Notes: generated from the sequence alone by a model not told the origin. DNA of 64,000 nucleotides from Poronia punctata (GCA_022579005.1 MU401498.1:158642-222641); one strand, 5' to 3'. Counted from the first letter of the stretch, positions 37,485 to 50,901 are shown. Translations and numbers: made by a program.

Positions 37485-38726
37485 ATGACGATAAAAACAA
37501 TCCTAATCCTCGGCGCAGGAATAGCCGGCCTGCCAATAGCGCACTACCTAGCGGCTCACAGCACGGACCTGAACCTCCCCTTACGAATCATCCTCGTCAC
37601 ACCCCACGACACATTCTACTGGAAACTCGCCTGCGTCCGCTTCGTCATGCCGGGCGGGGGAGGCATCGGGGAAGAGGAATACATGTATCCGCTGCGGGAG
37701 CAGTTCGCGCGCTACCCCAAGCAGAAATTCGAGCTCGTTATTGGTTTGGCGGAGAAGTTGGAGCCGGATCAAAGTACTGTTCGCGTTAGGATTAGGGATG
37801 ATGAACAACAAGGGGGGGGAGGAGGAGAAGAAGGAGAAGAAGAAGAAGAAGGAGAAGGAGAGGTCCGAGAGAGGATCATTGAATACCATACTCTGATCAT
37901 CGCTACGGGGTCGAGATATCCGGGGAATATGCCGTGGAAGGAAGGGTCTTCGACGGAAGTGACGAGGGAGAATATCCGGAAAATTAGGACGAGTATCGCG
38001 AATGCCGGGTCGATCGTCGTGGCGGGTGCGGGAGCGACGGGGGTAGAGCTCGCGGCCGAACTGGGACATGCGTACGGGGCCAAGGGCGACAAGCAGATCA
38101 CGCTTCTGGGAGCCGACGCCCTGCCGCTGTCGGGGAAGGGTATCAGGCCGGGCGTGCAGAAGACGGCGATGAAGGCGTTGAGGAGGCTGGGCGTGCGATA
38201 TATCGGGGACGTCAAGGTGACCGGATGGAACGGGAGCGACAGGCGCGTGACGTTGAGCGTGCCGGATGGTTCGACGCGGCTGTTGCCGGCCGACCTGTTG
38301 TTGCCGGCTTACGGCTCGAAGCCGAATATATCGTTTGCGCCCGAGCGGATGCGGAACGCGGTGAACGGGTATCTGAGACAGGACGTGGATCTGCGGGCGC
38401 CGGCCTACGACAACATCTTCATCGTCGGCGACGTCGGCGATTTGCAGCCCAATCAAGTCGTCTATGCCGAAGCCCAGGTGCGACATCTGATGACGCAGTT
38501 CGACGCTTATTTCGCCCGTCGTCCTATGAAGCCGTACGTCTTCGATCCCACCAAGGTCCAGATGGCTATTAGCCTCGGCCCCCAGGCAGGCACCGGCCAG
38601 GCTGGTTCTTGGCAGATATGGGGATTCCTTGTGCGCTATCTCAAGTCGCGATATCTCGGTACGAACCAGGCACCGGCATACGCCAGAGGCGAGGCTGGAG
38701 GGTTAGGGAAGGCGTGGCCCAAGTGA
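37485..38726 (+). CDS. AIF/FSP1-like FAD-dependent oxidoreductase
   Basis: NAD(P)H-dependent flavoprotein of the apoptosis-inducing-factor-like (AMID/FSP1) group; in fungi these are linked to stress and cell death or to quinone reduction. The substrate here is unknown. Single exon, 413 aa. The N-terminal FAD site is ILILGAGIAGLPIAHYL (residues 6-22), followed by WKLACVRFVMPG. LIIATGSRYPG is the conserved ATG motif. The NAD(P) site is IVVAGAGATGVELAAELG (about 177-194). IFIVGDVGDL near 310 binds the flavin ribityl chain. There is no mitochondrial presequence and no clear membrane anchor. Residues 108-128 form a Gly/Glu-only insertion encoded by a purine microsatellite (37809-37862), which relatives are not expected to share. 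The ATG follows an A-run (AAAAAAAATG), a favourable context. Confidence 0.92.
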   Translation: MTIKTILILGAGIAGLPIAHYLAAHSTDLNLPLRIILVTPHDTFYWKLACVRFVMPGGGGIGEEEYMYPLREQFARYPKQKFELVIGLAEKLEPDQSTVRVRIRDDEQQGGGGGEEGEEEEEGEGEVRERIIEYHTLIIATGSRYPGNMPWKEGSSTEVTRENIRKIRTSIANAGSIVVAGAGATGVELAAELGHAYGAKGDKQITLLGADALPLSGKGIRPGVQKTAMKALRRLGVRYIGDVKVTGWNGSDRRVTLSVPDGSTRLLPADLLLPAYGSKPNISFAPERMRNAVNGYLRQDVDLRAPAYDNIFIVGDVGDLQPNQVVYAEAQVRHLMTQFDAYFARRPMKPYVFDPTKVQMAISLGPQAGTGQAGSWQIWGFLVRYLKSRYLGTNQAPAYARGEAGGLGKAWPK

Positions 38727-39110
38727 GGCCACACAGTCTCGGGGAAAAGGGGCGTCTTTTTAGAACTTGGACTTGGACTTGGGGAGCTGGAGTTGTGAAT
38801 CATGAGGACCTTGCCCATCTTTCCTTCTTTCTCTTTTCTCTCTTTCTTTCTAGAACTGTTTCATTTCTTGGTTTTATGTAAGTCAACTTAAAACTTACAT
38901 GGGAATAAAATTCATAATCATGCGAGGTATTCGTGCCAGGATCGTGGCATGGGATAACACTGGATTCAGTATGGGATGGAGTCGTGATGCCTACTACTCA
39001 CATGTAGATTTTCAACGTGATTAACACAACAAAGCGCTCCAGATGGGATAGGGTGACGGTTTCAAACTAGAGTTTGGGGCTGAACAGTAAATTCGAGCCA
39101 AAATAGATTC
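38727..39110. other. Convergent intergenic region
   Basis: A short gap between the flavoprotein and Ctk1 stop codons, presumably both 3' untranslated regions. Nothing else is seen. Confidence 0.7.
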
Positions 39111-42100
39111 CTAATTTCTAGTTACTTTGTCCCCGGCAGCTTTTTCAACCGTGGTTGGCACTACTACTGCATCGGGTTCCCTATTAGCCCCAGCCGCTTC
39201 CCCTTCAATGTGTGGCCGTTTCGACTCTGGCTGGCTTTCCCGAGCCGACGGGGGCCGTTTCTTGTCTCGATCCTGGTTGTTTTCTTTGCTGACCCGGCGC
39301 GCATCCCTTTGTTGTTTCTCTTGCTTCTCCTTCTCGCGACGATGTGCCTTGGACTCGAACTCGTGCCAGTCACCCTTGATATGCTTCAGCCTGGAATTTA
39401 TTTGGTCAGTACGACGGCCCTTCCTAAATCATTCCAATAGGGGTCGGTCACTACTCACTCGACTGCTTGGCGAGGCGGGGGCTGTTCTACAGTAAAGTAA
39501 GCATGTTCAAGGACGTCTGCGGCCGACGGTCGTTTTACCGGGTCGTACTGGAACATCTGCGATAGGAGTTCATAGGCTGCGGCCGGTACACGCTCTTTAT
39601 ACTTCTCAGCAAACACATTCGGTTTCCGATAACTGGGCCTCAACAATTCGAACCAGGGCGTGTCAACGAGCCCAGGCCATTCCTTTCTATTAGGAGTACC
39701 GAGAATGTTGTAAATCTTGTCCAGTTGGCTGATCTCGCCACCATCGCCCGGAAATATGGCGTGACGTGTGAATATTTCCACCATGACACAAGCCGCACTC
39801 CATATGTCCACTGCTGCGCCATACCGTGTCTCGCCCAGCAAGAGCTCCGGGGATCTGTACCATATAGTAATGACCCGATTCGTGTAATCTAGCTGATGTC
39901 GTTTGGCGTAAAACCGAGCCAAGCCAAAGTCGGCCAGCTTGAGAATGCCCTCGTTGCTGACCAGAATATTAGCCGCTTTTATATCACGGTGCAACACCCC
40001 GCGTTTGTGCAAGTAGTCCAACCCTTCGAAGAGCTGCTTGCTCAGATGCTTCTTTTGGGCCGCGTCGAGTTTGTACGACGGGTGGTTGAGCAGACCCGTC
40101 AGATCATGCGAGAGGTACTCGAATACCATGTAGCATTCGTTCTTCTCAATCATGACTTCGTGCAAGTCCACAATGTTCTCATGTCTCAGCGATGACAGGA
40201 GCTTGATTTCGCGGAGCGCCGTGACGGGGAACCCATCCCTCTCCCCTTCCATACGAATCCGCTTCAACGCCACAAGTTTCTTCGTGTAGACATGTTGGGC
40301 CTTGAATACCTTACCGTATGTACCTGATCCGATGACGGATTCGTTGCCCGGTTTTCGAAAATAGACTGACGTGGACCGGGCAAGCTCGGGTTCTAATACT
40401 GGCTTCGGCTTCAATTTTCTTCGGACCTTGATCACTTTGCGTGTCCTCGGTTGCTCAGGTGGTGGTGCCAGCGGTGGTGGTGGTGGCGGCGGCGGCAGCG
40501 GCGGCCTTCCATGATGGTAATCCCCCCGAGCTCGTGCAGAAGCAGGTTCCCTGGGAGTGTCTTTGGGCAAGTCCCGCTGCCGATCATCAATTGTACGCGG
40601 TGGTTCCTTCTTGGGCGCCGCGCTAAACTTCTGCGATATTTCCGGCTTCGGAGCCGCGACTGGATTCTTGTTGGACGTCTTAAATGCAAAACTGAATTTC
40701 GAACTCGCAGGTCCGGTTGGCGCAGATGCCGGTGGACCAGGTGGTGACTTCTGAGCGGCCGAGGCGGTTTCATCTCTTCGTGTATCTAGACGATCGTCCC
40801 GTTGCTGGGATTCCGTTTCGCCCCGCCTATCTGCGTCTCGGATAACAGGTGTGCCAGAGCGAATTGGGATCACATCCCGCCCAGGAGGGCTCGAAGGATC
40901 CTTATTGGAATCCCTCGAGTCGACCCACTGACTAGACCTCGGAGGTCTTGAAGAATAGTTATCAAGCCCTTCGCGGTCTGACGTCTTTTCACCTCGAAAA
41001 CTAGCCCGAGAAAACCCACGGCTCCCAGACCCGCCTTGGGCCATGGGGCCAGTAGGAGCTCTGGGCGAAGTTGGAATAGACGGCTGATGTGCCGCCGGAC
41101 CCGTGGGAATGCGTACGCCTCGATCTCTAGGGTGTGGACTACGCAAAGTTAGACAAAATCGCCTTCCTGGAACCTATATGTGACCATACCTTGTAGGAGA
41201 ATACCGAGGGTGGCCAGCTACATCAGTGCGGGCCGCTGCGCTATGTCGAGGTGAACCTATCGAGCCTTGGTGAGGCGAGCTGTAGCTGGCTTGTGAGGGC
41301 AACCGTCCGGCCGGAAGATCATCTTCCGGATTCATGCCCATGTCCCTTGGCCGGTCGGGCGGGTCAGGCGGGTCGAAACTGTTCAGCCTGTCCGTTCTTC
41401 TGAACGCGTTTACTTCGATGCTGTTGGCCCCAGAAGCAAGGAGCCCTCGTGGATGAAATCGCTCTTCTCGGATCTTGGCCTTCTTACGAGAACGGCGGGA
41501 ACTGCGGTCCCTCGGCGACCGTGGAGGATATTCATGCCGCGGCGGCTGGTCGTAAGGGGACGTTCGAGAGTGCGTGCCCTTTTCCGAAGGACCTCGTGGG
41601 GGTGCCCTACCGACGGAGCGAGAGGGAGAATGGGCGTGCGAGAAAGATGAACGGCGGGAGCTCGGTCGGGGAGAGCGGCTTTGATCTCGCATCTTGGCAT
41701 CGATGCGCGGGCGGGTTGGGGGGGTTCCATAACGATCGTCAAGCATATCTTCTAATGGAGACCGGCTTCGTCGACGAGGGCCATCCATGGGTTCTTCGCG
41801 CCCACCATGGCGACGGTGAGGTCCATCGTACCGCGGAGAGATGGAACGTCTACGTGACGGTGAGTGTGGACGGCTAGTTCTTGATGACCCGTGACCTTTC
41901 TGCCGGCTTCGTTCTTCTCTTTCAGCGCGGCGTCGACGTTCTCGTTCGCGGTCGCGGTCGCGGTCGCGGTCACGTTTCGATCGCTTGGACCTAGAGGAAG
42001 GAAATGGTAATGGGCTTCGGCTTCTAGGACGCTTCCTAGAGCCGGGCGAAAACGAGCGGTCTCGAGTGCGTTCGGAATGATGACCGGCTTTAGAGTGATG

Positions 42101-42568
42101 CCTTGGTGGCGAGGACCCGCCATGCTGGTTCAAAGGATCGAGGTGAGCATCAGGGACAGGGGAGTTCTTGGAGCGACGCGATTCTTCAAAATAATGACCA
42201 CGGTGATCAGGAGACCGGCTACGACGCCTTTCGTCCATTCTACGTTCTCCCTCTTCGGCAAATGTGTCGCCGTCATAATACTTCCTGTCCCTGCTACGCC
42301 GACGTTGGGACGGACGTGACTTTGGTGGCGGGGATGGGGATCGTAATCGTGAATGTGCATTAGCAGTAGAGCCCCGATGGTGTTGTTGGGCCTGGCCTCG
42401 ACCTCGAGACCCATGAAGGCTGTCTCCGCTACGGTCGCGGCCCATTGCACCATCCCCGGAAAAGGCCATGGACCGTGAATGGTGAGTCGAATCAGCAAAG
42501 GCGGAAATGCCGTCAATGCCAGAAGCTGGGCTCCGATGCTTTCTTGCTTCCGCACCAGCATCGCTCAT
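39111..42568 (-). CDS. ctk1: CTD kinase subunit alpha, Ctk1/Lsk1 (CDK12-type)
   Basis: Cyclin-dependent kinase that phosphorylates Ser2 of the RNA polymerase II C-terminal repeats during elongation. Exons 42568-41190, 41138-39459 and 39390-39111 give 1112 aa. The first 450 residues are Arg/Ser-rich (SR/RD dipeptides), followed by a Pro-rich linker with a poly-Pro run. The kinase domain spans about 729-1015: GSGTYGKVF P-loop, VALKRI Lys752, a PVTALRE helix in the PSTAIRE position, HRDIKAAN with Asp845, DFG with Asp863, a YTNRVIT activation loop and IWYRSPELLLG. The last exon encodes ELKHIKGDWHEFESKA, the Ctk1-specific C-terminal extension, then a Lys/Arg/Gln-rich tail. The start MSDAGAEARKH was chosen over an upstream in-frame stretch because it has a good context (GCCAAAATG). 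Introns are 51 and 68 nt. Confidence 0.95.
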
Positions 42569-45525
42569 TTTGGCGATGGGGGAGTGGTAGAGCGGGCGAC
42601 ACGTCAAAAATAGGTCGCCGAGACATGGGTTGGGCCAGCTTTCCGAGTACGTGTAGATGGCGGCAGCCTCACGCAAATTGACTATCAATTCATCAAACGT
42701 GCCCCCCCAAGGAAAATTCAAGTCCCAGTGCTAACCCTTGTCTCTTCCCGAAGAGGTTTCCAACGCGATTAGACCCGAGTGAGAGTAAGACTCATTAAAG
42801 CTTAGAAGAAAGGGTCCAAGTAAGAGGGGGGCCTCATGCGTGGTTGTTGAAGATTTGTCTGTGGAACAAGGGCTGCAATCGCTCGAGTCCGGGGCCGGCA
42901 AAGGTTGGACGTCGTTGCAAGATACCTACTCGTATGGATGTGGCCACTGCTGTTGACTGGCCCATGCTGTTTACTTTATTCAGACGTTTCTAGCGGGTGC
43001 CGTCGAGAACCAGAACTCAGGCTTCCCCAGGGCTGCCAGATCAAGACTTTCAAGAGGCGGCCGCAAGCTAATTGGGGGCTTAGTTTGGTTTAGTTCGGAG
43101 GCCAAGTCCCCTCCAGAGTCCAGTTAACTCGCCTGTCGTTGCACTGTATTAACACTGTGTCAGTTTTGGTTAGATCAAGTTTGCCTGATGAATCTTTGGC
43201 TTCAATGACCCTTGGGGAGAAGGAGATCACTCGGCCCCGTCTTTAGCTTCAGGTCGCGAGTTCCTAATAATCTGAACAAGACCTGGTAGCCATGTTAACC
43301 TGGGAGTGTAAACTGCTCATCCAGTGCGGCGCAGGCACCTATGATGACAGGTAGCTACCTCCCAAGGCAAGCAACATGTGGCCGCCTCCAAAGTCCTTTT
43401 TAGGTACCGTAGGAGTGTAGGGAGGAATAGAAGCGGCCTCTTGGTCAAATGATAACCATGCAGAATAGGCTTGATTCCGCCATCGGAACCAATCCCGACA
43501 TTCTCTCTTCAGAGAAGGTCTCGCCGGTTACTGTTCATTTGCCGTTATGAGCGCTCCAAATCCAACTCCCCACAAATGATATGTTGAGGCTCTCTTGCCT
43601 TTCTCCCCCCCCCTTCCCTAAACCCGACCCCAAATGGCCGGCATGGCACATTTGGTACCTCATATCCTGGCCGGATACGAGCCAGGATACGGGCGGAAGC
43701 AGTGCAGAAAAATGCAACACCTGATCACTATATACGTGTACAAACCTGGCTTCAAATCAAGAGGGCCAGATTATTCTGAGCAAAGCCATCCATCCGTCTC
43801 CTCCTTCCATGCGACCAAGTCAGTATAGCTATTACGCGAGCCGGCTCTGGTAGTTCACATTCAATGTGATATATCCAGTCGTCCCAACCCGTACTTCTTC
43901 ATAGCTTCATAGCCTCCTGAAACCACTGTCTGGAACAGCCCGAACCGGTCGAGTATGATTAACTTAAACTATGACGACAGGCCCCTCGTCAGTAATCCCA
44001 AAGAGTGGCCAACTGTCTAATGGAGGTTTTTCTTTTTTGCATGTACAGTTTTAGCTACCCCGTGGCCAAGCTCCGTTTCTTATCAGCTGGTAATGGATTG
44101 GAAAGATCATAGACGATGCTTTGGCCCCAGCCCCGAAAGATGATGATAGTGAGGCCATCTGGAGCCAGTTGAGGGGTTGTCTTCACTCCGGAAAGGCTCT
44201 CTGCCACCAATGAGGCAATTGTTGATGTTTGGTGGATTGCACATTCCACAAGATGTGTTATGTGTTGTTCTTGGCCCAGCCGAGCCCAAATGCAGTTATG
44301 CATCTGCAATGGACATTCTTTTTCATACCTATTACCAATATCCAAAGATCAGGAAGGGGCTGCGGTGACCATTGAAGAAAAGCCACAAGCCGGAGAATCT
44401 GTAACCATCAGTGACAAGATGCCACCACTGCAATTGTGAATGACGAATTTTTTGGGGGATAGCCGGTCGTGACCTCTGAATTAGCATGCTTTGCTAGGGA
44501 ATGCGCAGATGACATACTGGGACACCTATCCTGTATGCCCCAGGGGTCGGAGCATGACCATTGTCCTGAACGATATAAACAAAACAAGGCCTTGTGGAGG
44601 TGTAACAGTCTTGGTATTGATGTCATTTCGGGGTCAAGTGGGGTCGTTTGACCAAAGTAACGTTAAATGTAGTAGGTATAAACATGACCAGGACGTACGG
44701 CCACTTTTGTGATAAGAAGGCCGTTGCATTCTATTTCAACAGCGGAAGGCGGGCATTATCTAGGCCGGTCAAGGTGACGAATGGCTACGAGTAGGCAGAG
44801 CTGAGGAGACAAACGTCCGGAAGCAAGCGGGCAGCTGACACGTCACTGCCTAATTGAAGCCCCGACAAGACAGACAAAGGGTAAAAGGGTAAAAGGCAGG
44901 AGATCCAGGCTTGGAGACTAGTTAAAGGGTAGGAATCAGCGATTGAAAAATATTGGTTGGTCAATAACTGGTAATATAGGCAAGAGGCATCGAAGCAGGA
45001 AGTCAGTCGTGTTGAGGATTAAGCAATGTTTTGTTCCAGTTGACATTGACCATGGAACGGAACGGACGCAAATATAGGTACGTGTAGGTTAGATGCTAGG
45101 CTAGGTTAGAGTGTGGAAACATCAGGAACCCAGATATAGCACAGTGCTCATCCAGAAGTGTGTTTAAACAAATAACACGCAAATTGTACGTGAAGGTTTG
45201 GGCCAAGACAGTGTATTCTTGTAGTGAAATTAAGGCCATAGCCAATAATCATGATCACATGATGAGACTAACTTGATAACATCCTGTTACGAGTAGAAAA
45301 GGGGAATAACAGACTACAAACTTCATGCCTTGGCCTTTATACTTGTAAAAAGTATATCAAAACAACTGCATAGGACTGGAATTGTATGGTGTATTGATTG
45401 TTTGCATCTTATCACTTTTCACCCAACAGGGGAAAAGCGTTCTGTCCTCTCTTATTTATCCACCCCTCATCAAATTTGCGACGTCAGGAACCACCAGCAC
45501 AGCGTCATGGCATTCAACATAAAAG
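42569..45525. other. Intergenic, 3.0 kb
   Basis: The first few hundred bases are presumably the ctk1 promoter and leader. No other gene, RNA or repeat was recognised, and short frames at 43535-43828 and 44055-44712 have no supporting features. Confidence 0.55.
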
Positions 45526-46407
45526 CTATCCTTGCTTCTTTTGCTCTTCCTCCCTCTTCTTCTGTTGGTAGTCGAGCCATGCTGTGCGCTGGCTCTGCCG
45601 AGCGTGTCGCTCGGCGCTCTGCTTCGTTTTGAAGCCTTTGGGGCAGCCTGGCCAGGGGCATTGCCAGTTCTTTTTGTTGGGGGCCGTTTCCTCCGCTCTA
45701 TCAAGGTGGGCCGTCTTAAAATGCTCGCAGAATTCTTCATCAGAACCCGCGGTAAAATCACAACGGCCACCGTCAGCGGTAGGCCAGAAGCAAATTCGGC
45801 CAATGTGGCGGTGACTGCGGTGTTCGGAAAGGCCCTTTAAGCCTAGGGCGCCATTTCCGGTCGTAAATGTACACCCTGGTTCGTCGCACCGGCCGCCTAA
45901 TATGTGCATTATTGGTTAGCTTAGTAGTACATCTAGATCAAAACACAGGAATTGACATGTTGAGGAGTGCAATCCGGGGATCTGTTAACAGAATCCTAAC
46001 TAGAATCCGAATTTGCCGTTATTCAGAAATATATCGTGACGTTATCTTGCAAAAGAACAAGACGACATCCCAATGTTATCCAGTACTCAAGCCAGAACGT
46101 CATCAAATAGGTAGTCGGTTATGCGGCAGTAACACGTAGTGTTATCCCAAGTAATATAACACCGATAGGTGTCCTTGGGAAGAAGCATCATACATTGTCA
46201 AGCGAAGGTAACATGATATGCAGGCAGAGATTTCAGTCCCTAAAGCATGGGCTGGTGACACGGGAATGAATGAAAACAACAAAGGAAAAATAGAAGCCTA
46301 CCTGGCAAATTGTTGTTCGTGGCCGCAGTTGTAGCCGTAGCAGTGGGACCCGCAGTGGCAGAAGCAGCAGCGGCAGCAGCGGCCCAAGAGGCTCTTGTTG
46401 TGGGCAT
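45526..46407 (-). CDS. Small C2H2-type zinc-finger protein
   Basis: Two exons, 46407-46302 and 45896-45526, separated by a 405-nt intron, give 158 aa. Exon 1 encodes MPTTRASW and an Ala/Thr-rich low-complexity leader. Exon 2 begins GGRCDEPGC after splicing and carries three finger-like units: CDEPGC...HRSHRH, a longer-spaced CFWPTADGGRC...HFKTAH and CPWPGCPKGFKTKQSAERH. The C-terminus is basic/acidic (KKREEEQKK). Nucleic-acid binding is the natural inference, but spacing in the second unit is unusual and no target is known. The intron is long for this window, so a missed small exon inside it is possible. The start codon follows an A/T-rich leader. I do not recognise a named orthologue. Confidence 0.78.
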
Positions 46408-49400
46408 GGTGATATAGAATAGGTATTTTGTTTCTTTGTTGTTGTTGCGTTTGGTTTTGTTGTGCCTGACCAGGGATTGTCTTTGGTTCTTGATATCACG
46501 ATGGCGCAAAGAAGGAAGAAAAGTTAAAGGAGGGACTAGGAAAAATATTTGCTTTAAATAAAAAAATTCAACGTCGACCTCCTCACATCTTATCTATATT
46601 TCATGTCCTATCATTCATGATAGGCTCTATATCACTGGGTAATCAGGCCGTATAGGCAAGAACCTCGACGCTGGCGATGTCATAGATAAGTGATGATTTG
46701 CCCATGTTGGTTAGGTAATTCCTTCAGCAGGGTTCCGCCCAACTCTTGTAGTTTATTCACCAGTGGTATAATTTCAGAAGAGTAACCCATCTGTAGCAGG
46801 ACTCCTAGAAGCCTGAAGCTGATATGCTCTGTTTGTTAAGTTTTAAACAAACGTTCTCAGCCAAAATCAGGATGGCTCTCCGTTATGCTCCGATCTAAGA
46901 GAAAGATGTGCTTAGTTTGACGAGATAATGTTCATGGCAAGGTCCTAGTCTGGGCGCATTAAATAGTTCAGTGATAACAGAGGACAAGAGCGCAAAGGTC
47001 GAAGAGAACCATCATGATTAAGGCACCCATCTCAACATCCGAGAGTCATTGCTAGGCTTCTGGGAATAACTAGTTCTTAGAGAGCCTTGACTAGCTCTAG
47101 ACTTATACATAGTGATATTGGTTTCCGGCCCTCTTGTACATTTGACAACTTGCTCCATTATTGTCCATGCGTTTTGGCTCCCAGACCCTACACGAAACAG
47201 GGGTTTGGTAACTTGGCAAAGGCGTGTCTAGTAAGTGTTTGACAGAGTGGACCATACGGTCACCATCCTTTTGAGTAATATGCAGGGAAAATATGGTAGT
47301 AGGATAACCTACTAGATTCCTAGACCAGCGACTGAAAAGCAAGTCTCGCTCAAGATGACACAGAAAGCCTCCAGCAATAAACAGGCATGGTTATTATGGG
47401 GAAAACAACGTGAATATCCCTCTTGTGTGCTCAAAGCCTTGCAAACACGATGCATATATGTCATCTACCCTTGTTAAACTTAACATGGTGTAGAGGCCCT
47501 GCAAGTTTGTGCACCATGTTTTCAAGACCTCCATTGACTAACGTGAAGGGTTTTTTGTTTTAACTTGGTTAATCACTTCTAGTTATCCGGTCTACAATAA
47601 AGGTGCAGTTCTACACGGCAGAGGTGCCCTGTCCAGTCTAGACTGCAGGGGAGCGTTGTGCCTCTTCCAAAAAACCCATGCTATTTGCGCATAGGAAAAT
47701 GCGGTAAAAAGGTGCACACAATATAGGCTAAACAAAGGCTGGCCAAATAGGTATTAAGAGCCTCTAAACCACCATACCAGGTGCATATGGGCAATAGGAA
47801 AAAACTGTTGACTGTTAAGGTGAATATACCATTGCTTTTACAATTCAATGGAAACAAAAGCACATAATCTATCTGGGGCCCCTGGCCAAAGGTACCTACC
47901 CTTGAGTAGTAGGTAGTCTAGATCGCTGTAACTGTCAAGTCCACAACTCCAAGGAATCTGCTACTTGTACACGTATGTAAGTTACTTAGACACTATGTCA
48001 GGGTGTTGCCAAAGACGAGGCCTTAACCAGTATACAGTTAATACCGAGTAGTCCTGATTAATCGGTGCCTTCAAGTGATTTGAAGGTCTAACAACTAGTA
48101 GGTATGAGAAAGGTGACACGGCAGCGTCAGTGAGCAGAAATGAATGCATAAAAACATGCACTAAAAGTTCTTGCTCATAATCAACTTGGTGGAACCGTTG
48201 CAGTCGGATGACGCGAGTTTCAAGTTGGCTGATAAAATTCAGAGTCCAATTAAGCCAACTGTTCATTACCTCCCAACTGCCCTTCAAATTATACTGGCGA
48301 GGAAAGGGAGGCCCATAAGCAGGGTGGCCAGTGGCCACTGACATGTCAACAGCAACCGGCGTGAAGGCAGGAGCGTCATGGCCAGGATACGGCAGGTGCT
48401 AATTTGCGGTGGCTGCCATGACTCATGAGTCTCGCTTGATATTCTTGGCTTGTGAGGTTGATGTCAGAAGCCTTGAATGGCCCTCGACATCCCTCAACAG
48501 CCCTGGAGAAGTTTACACGTCTCACCCATAGATGAATGTAGTGCACTTGGGAACGGACTTTTCCTCACGCCAGGGAGTTGGTTCCAGCCTTCTCCCAAGA
48601 TCCAATTGACACTTATACTACGGCAATAACCAATTCCCCAAAGGCGGCCACACATAGGGTAAATCCCCACGGGTGCGCCGTGTAAGGGCTTGACTTAACA
48701 TGATCTTACAAGCTGGTCATCTCCCTACTTATACTCATTATCAGACGCTGACATCCTAATGCAAGTACGCTACGTGTACGTACCGCCATAACTCGAAATG
48801 CAAAAGGCTTGAAGCACCACAGCAGCCGGCAATCAGTCCGAGCACTGCATCCTCAGTAGGGCTGATTGTGGCGCTGTGGGAACAGTGCATCCCAATCAGC
48901 TCCCGTCTTTAGCTCTCCACATTTCGAGTGCTAATGTTAACCAGGAGCCCAAGGTCGGCCGTTCCATGGTAGCTTTCGCTTGCAGCAAGCGGAAAACATG
49001 CAGATAAGTACCTACAGGAATGCAAAAGCCGAACCGAGGGAGCCGGGGTGCCAGGGCAGCCCGTGGACGGACAATTGGCTGAGCCACCCAGCTACATAGC
49101 CGCCTGACCGCCTGACCAATAAGTGGGAGCTGCCGATTTCTTTTCTTCAGAATCGGGAACTCACTTTGCTGGGTCGTCATCCACCCGCTAAACCCTTTAC
49201 CATCGTTGACGCGACTTGTCCCCTTAGATGCGAGGAGAGAAATAGATGTGTCAAACTAAGCGGGACAATGGGGCCCGAGGATACGCGGCTTGCCAGTCTT
49301 GCAGCTTATCTATGATCGGCCGACGACCTGTCGCACGGCAGGATCCAAAAACCAAAACAAAGAAAAGTTCATTTTGAATGTTTCTGTGTGTTGCTAGGGA

Positions 49401-49863
49401 TATCCTTTCCCGTTACTCTCCTCGATGGTCTAACGACTTGCTAACTCAATGCTCGCTTACAACTGCATCTCATGTCATCGAAGCCTCCCTGACTATGGCG
49501 ACAACGCCCTGGCTAGGGAGATGTGCAGAAACCTACTCCCTGCTGTCATGTTGGTGACCTTTGTGCTTAGGGAGACAATGAAGTTGTCGTCCCTCTCGAG
49601 CCGCATCCTAGCCTGTCTGTCATATCTCACATCTAGGAATTATGGGCGAGCCGTCCTGAATGGTCCGGAATTTCATCCCTTTGCCATAATGGAGTCTGAT
49701 GAATGCTTTCGAGGAGGATGAGTCGCGTACTTAAACCCTTTAAAAAGACTTACGGTCGACTGTCTCCCCAGATACTCGGAGTCATTGATTAGCAGCTTCG
49801 GCCGTTGTATCAACATATTCGCTTTTGCTTCACCTTCGAAACGACCTTCGTTGAGCACCAGCC
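46408..49863. other. Intergenic, 3.5 kb
   Basis: Nothing supportable was found on either strand. Frames at 47982-48344 and 48896-49180 lack motifs, splice partners and protein-like composition. Confidence 0.55.
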
Positions 49864-50901
49864 ATGCAGAAATATCGGAACTTGCTCGATGTGATCAACG
49901 ATTGTGACGAGTTCGTGTCTAGCCATCTGCTTCGACTAGCTACCTTCTGACATGTGTACTCATATAGTTTCCCGCGTCCCGAGGATAACATGGCCAGTTA
50001 CACAGCGGCTATTAATAGCTACTATCACTTCAAAGTCGCCTCGTTCCCGAATACACTCGGTTATGTGCTGCCCGCTGTAGCGCTCAAGTTTGCAAATTTC
50101 TCCGGCTCGTGGGAAATAAACGAGAACGCCATTCCCAAGACACTGACACTGATAGGCGGCCATGACGAAGAGTCTCGCACTGCCATTGTCTCCAAGACTA
50201 TCAACGAGATGCACGTCGTCAAAGCCTTCGAGATCCTGAAGAAGCTAAGGAATGAGCTTAAGCCCATATACGGCCCTGGTGGTGAATTGCTCTTCTCCAT
50301 CGAGCGAGCCGCTTTCCCTCTGCTAGGAATTGTGGCCTACGGTGTACACATGGTCGCATATACTCGCGATGATGATATAAATGTGGACTCGCTCTGGGTC
50401 TCCCAACGCGGGCGGGAGGCATCGGGGTATGCCAATTATCTCGACAATACCGTTGCTGGCGGCATCAAGTCTGGAGAAAGCCCGTTGGAGGCTTTGGTTC
50501 GGGAGGCGGGCGAGGAAGCCAGATTGCCGGCTGATGTGGTGCGCGAGCATGCCAAGTCATGCGGGACTCTGTCGTACTTCCACGTCCGTAAGTCGAGCCA
50601 AGGCGGCGAGCCTGGCTTACTTCATCCCGGTGTTCAGTTCTTGTATGAGATGGCTGTCCAGGAAGACTGGGTGCCAGAGCCGAATGACAAGGAGATAGCC
50701 CATTTCAAGCAGTTAAGGGTGGATGAAGTCACCAGGGCGATTCTTGATGATAAGGTCAAGCCGTTCACCGCACTCGTCCTGATTGATTTCCTCGTCCGAC
50801 ATGGTATTGTCAATGAGGCGAATACAGCCGAGTTTGTGGAGATCTCCATGCGCCTTCATCGGAGCCTGGAGTTTCCGACCTCGAAGGGTTTTTCCAAGTG
50901 A
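49864..50901 (+). CDS. Nudix hydrolase with DUF4743 N-domain
   Basis: Member of the fungal and plant family often labelled thiamine-pyrophosphokinase-related; the Nudix domain hydrolyses a nucleoside-diphosphate-type or thiamine-related pyrophosphate, substrate uncertain. Exons 49864-49910 and 49968-50901 give 326 aa. Exon 1 encodes MQKYRNLLDVINDCD, and splicing produces DDFPRPEDNMASYTAAINSYYHF, the conserved start of DUF4743. The donor is GTTCGT; the nearer GTGTCT would break the frame. The Nudix box lies at about residues 180-202: GGIKSGESPLEALVREAGEE followed by ARL, giving the GX5EX7REUXEE core, with Arg in place of the second conserved Gly as in many members of this family. No targeting signal is visible. 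The C-terminus is IVNEANTAEFVEISMRLHR plus a short tail. Confidence 0.92.
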
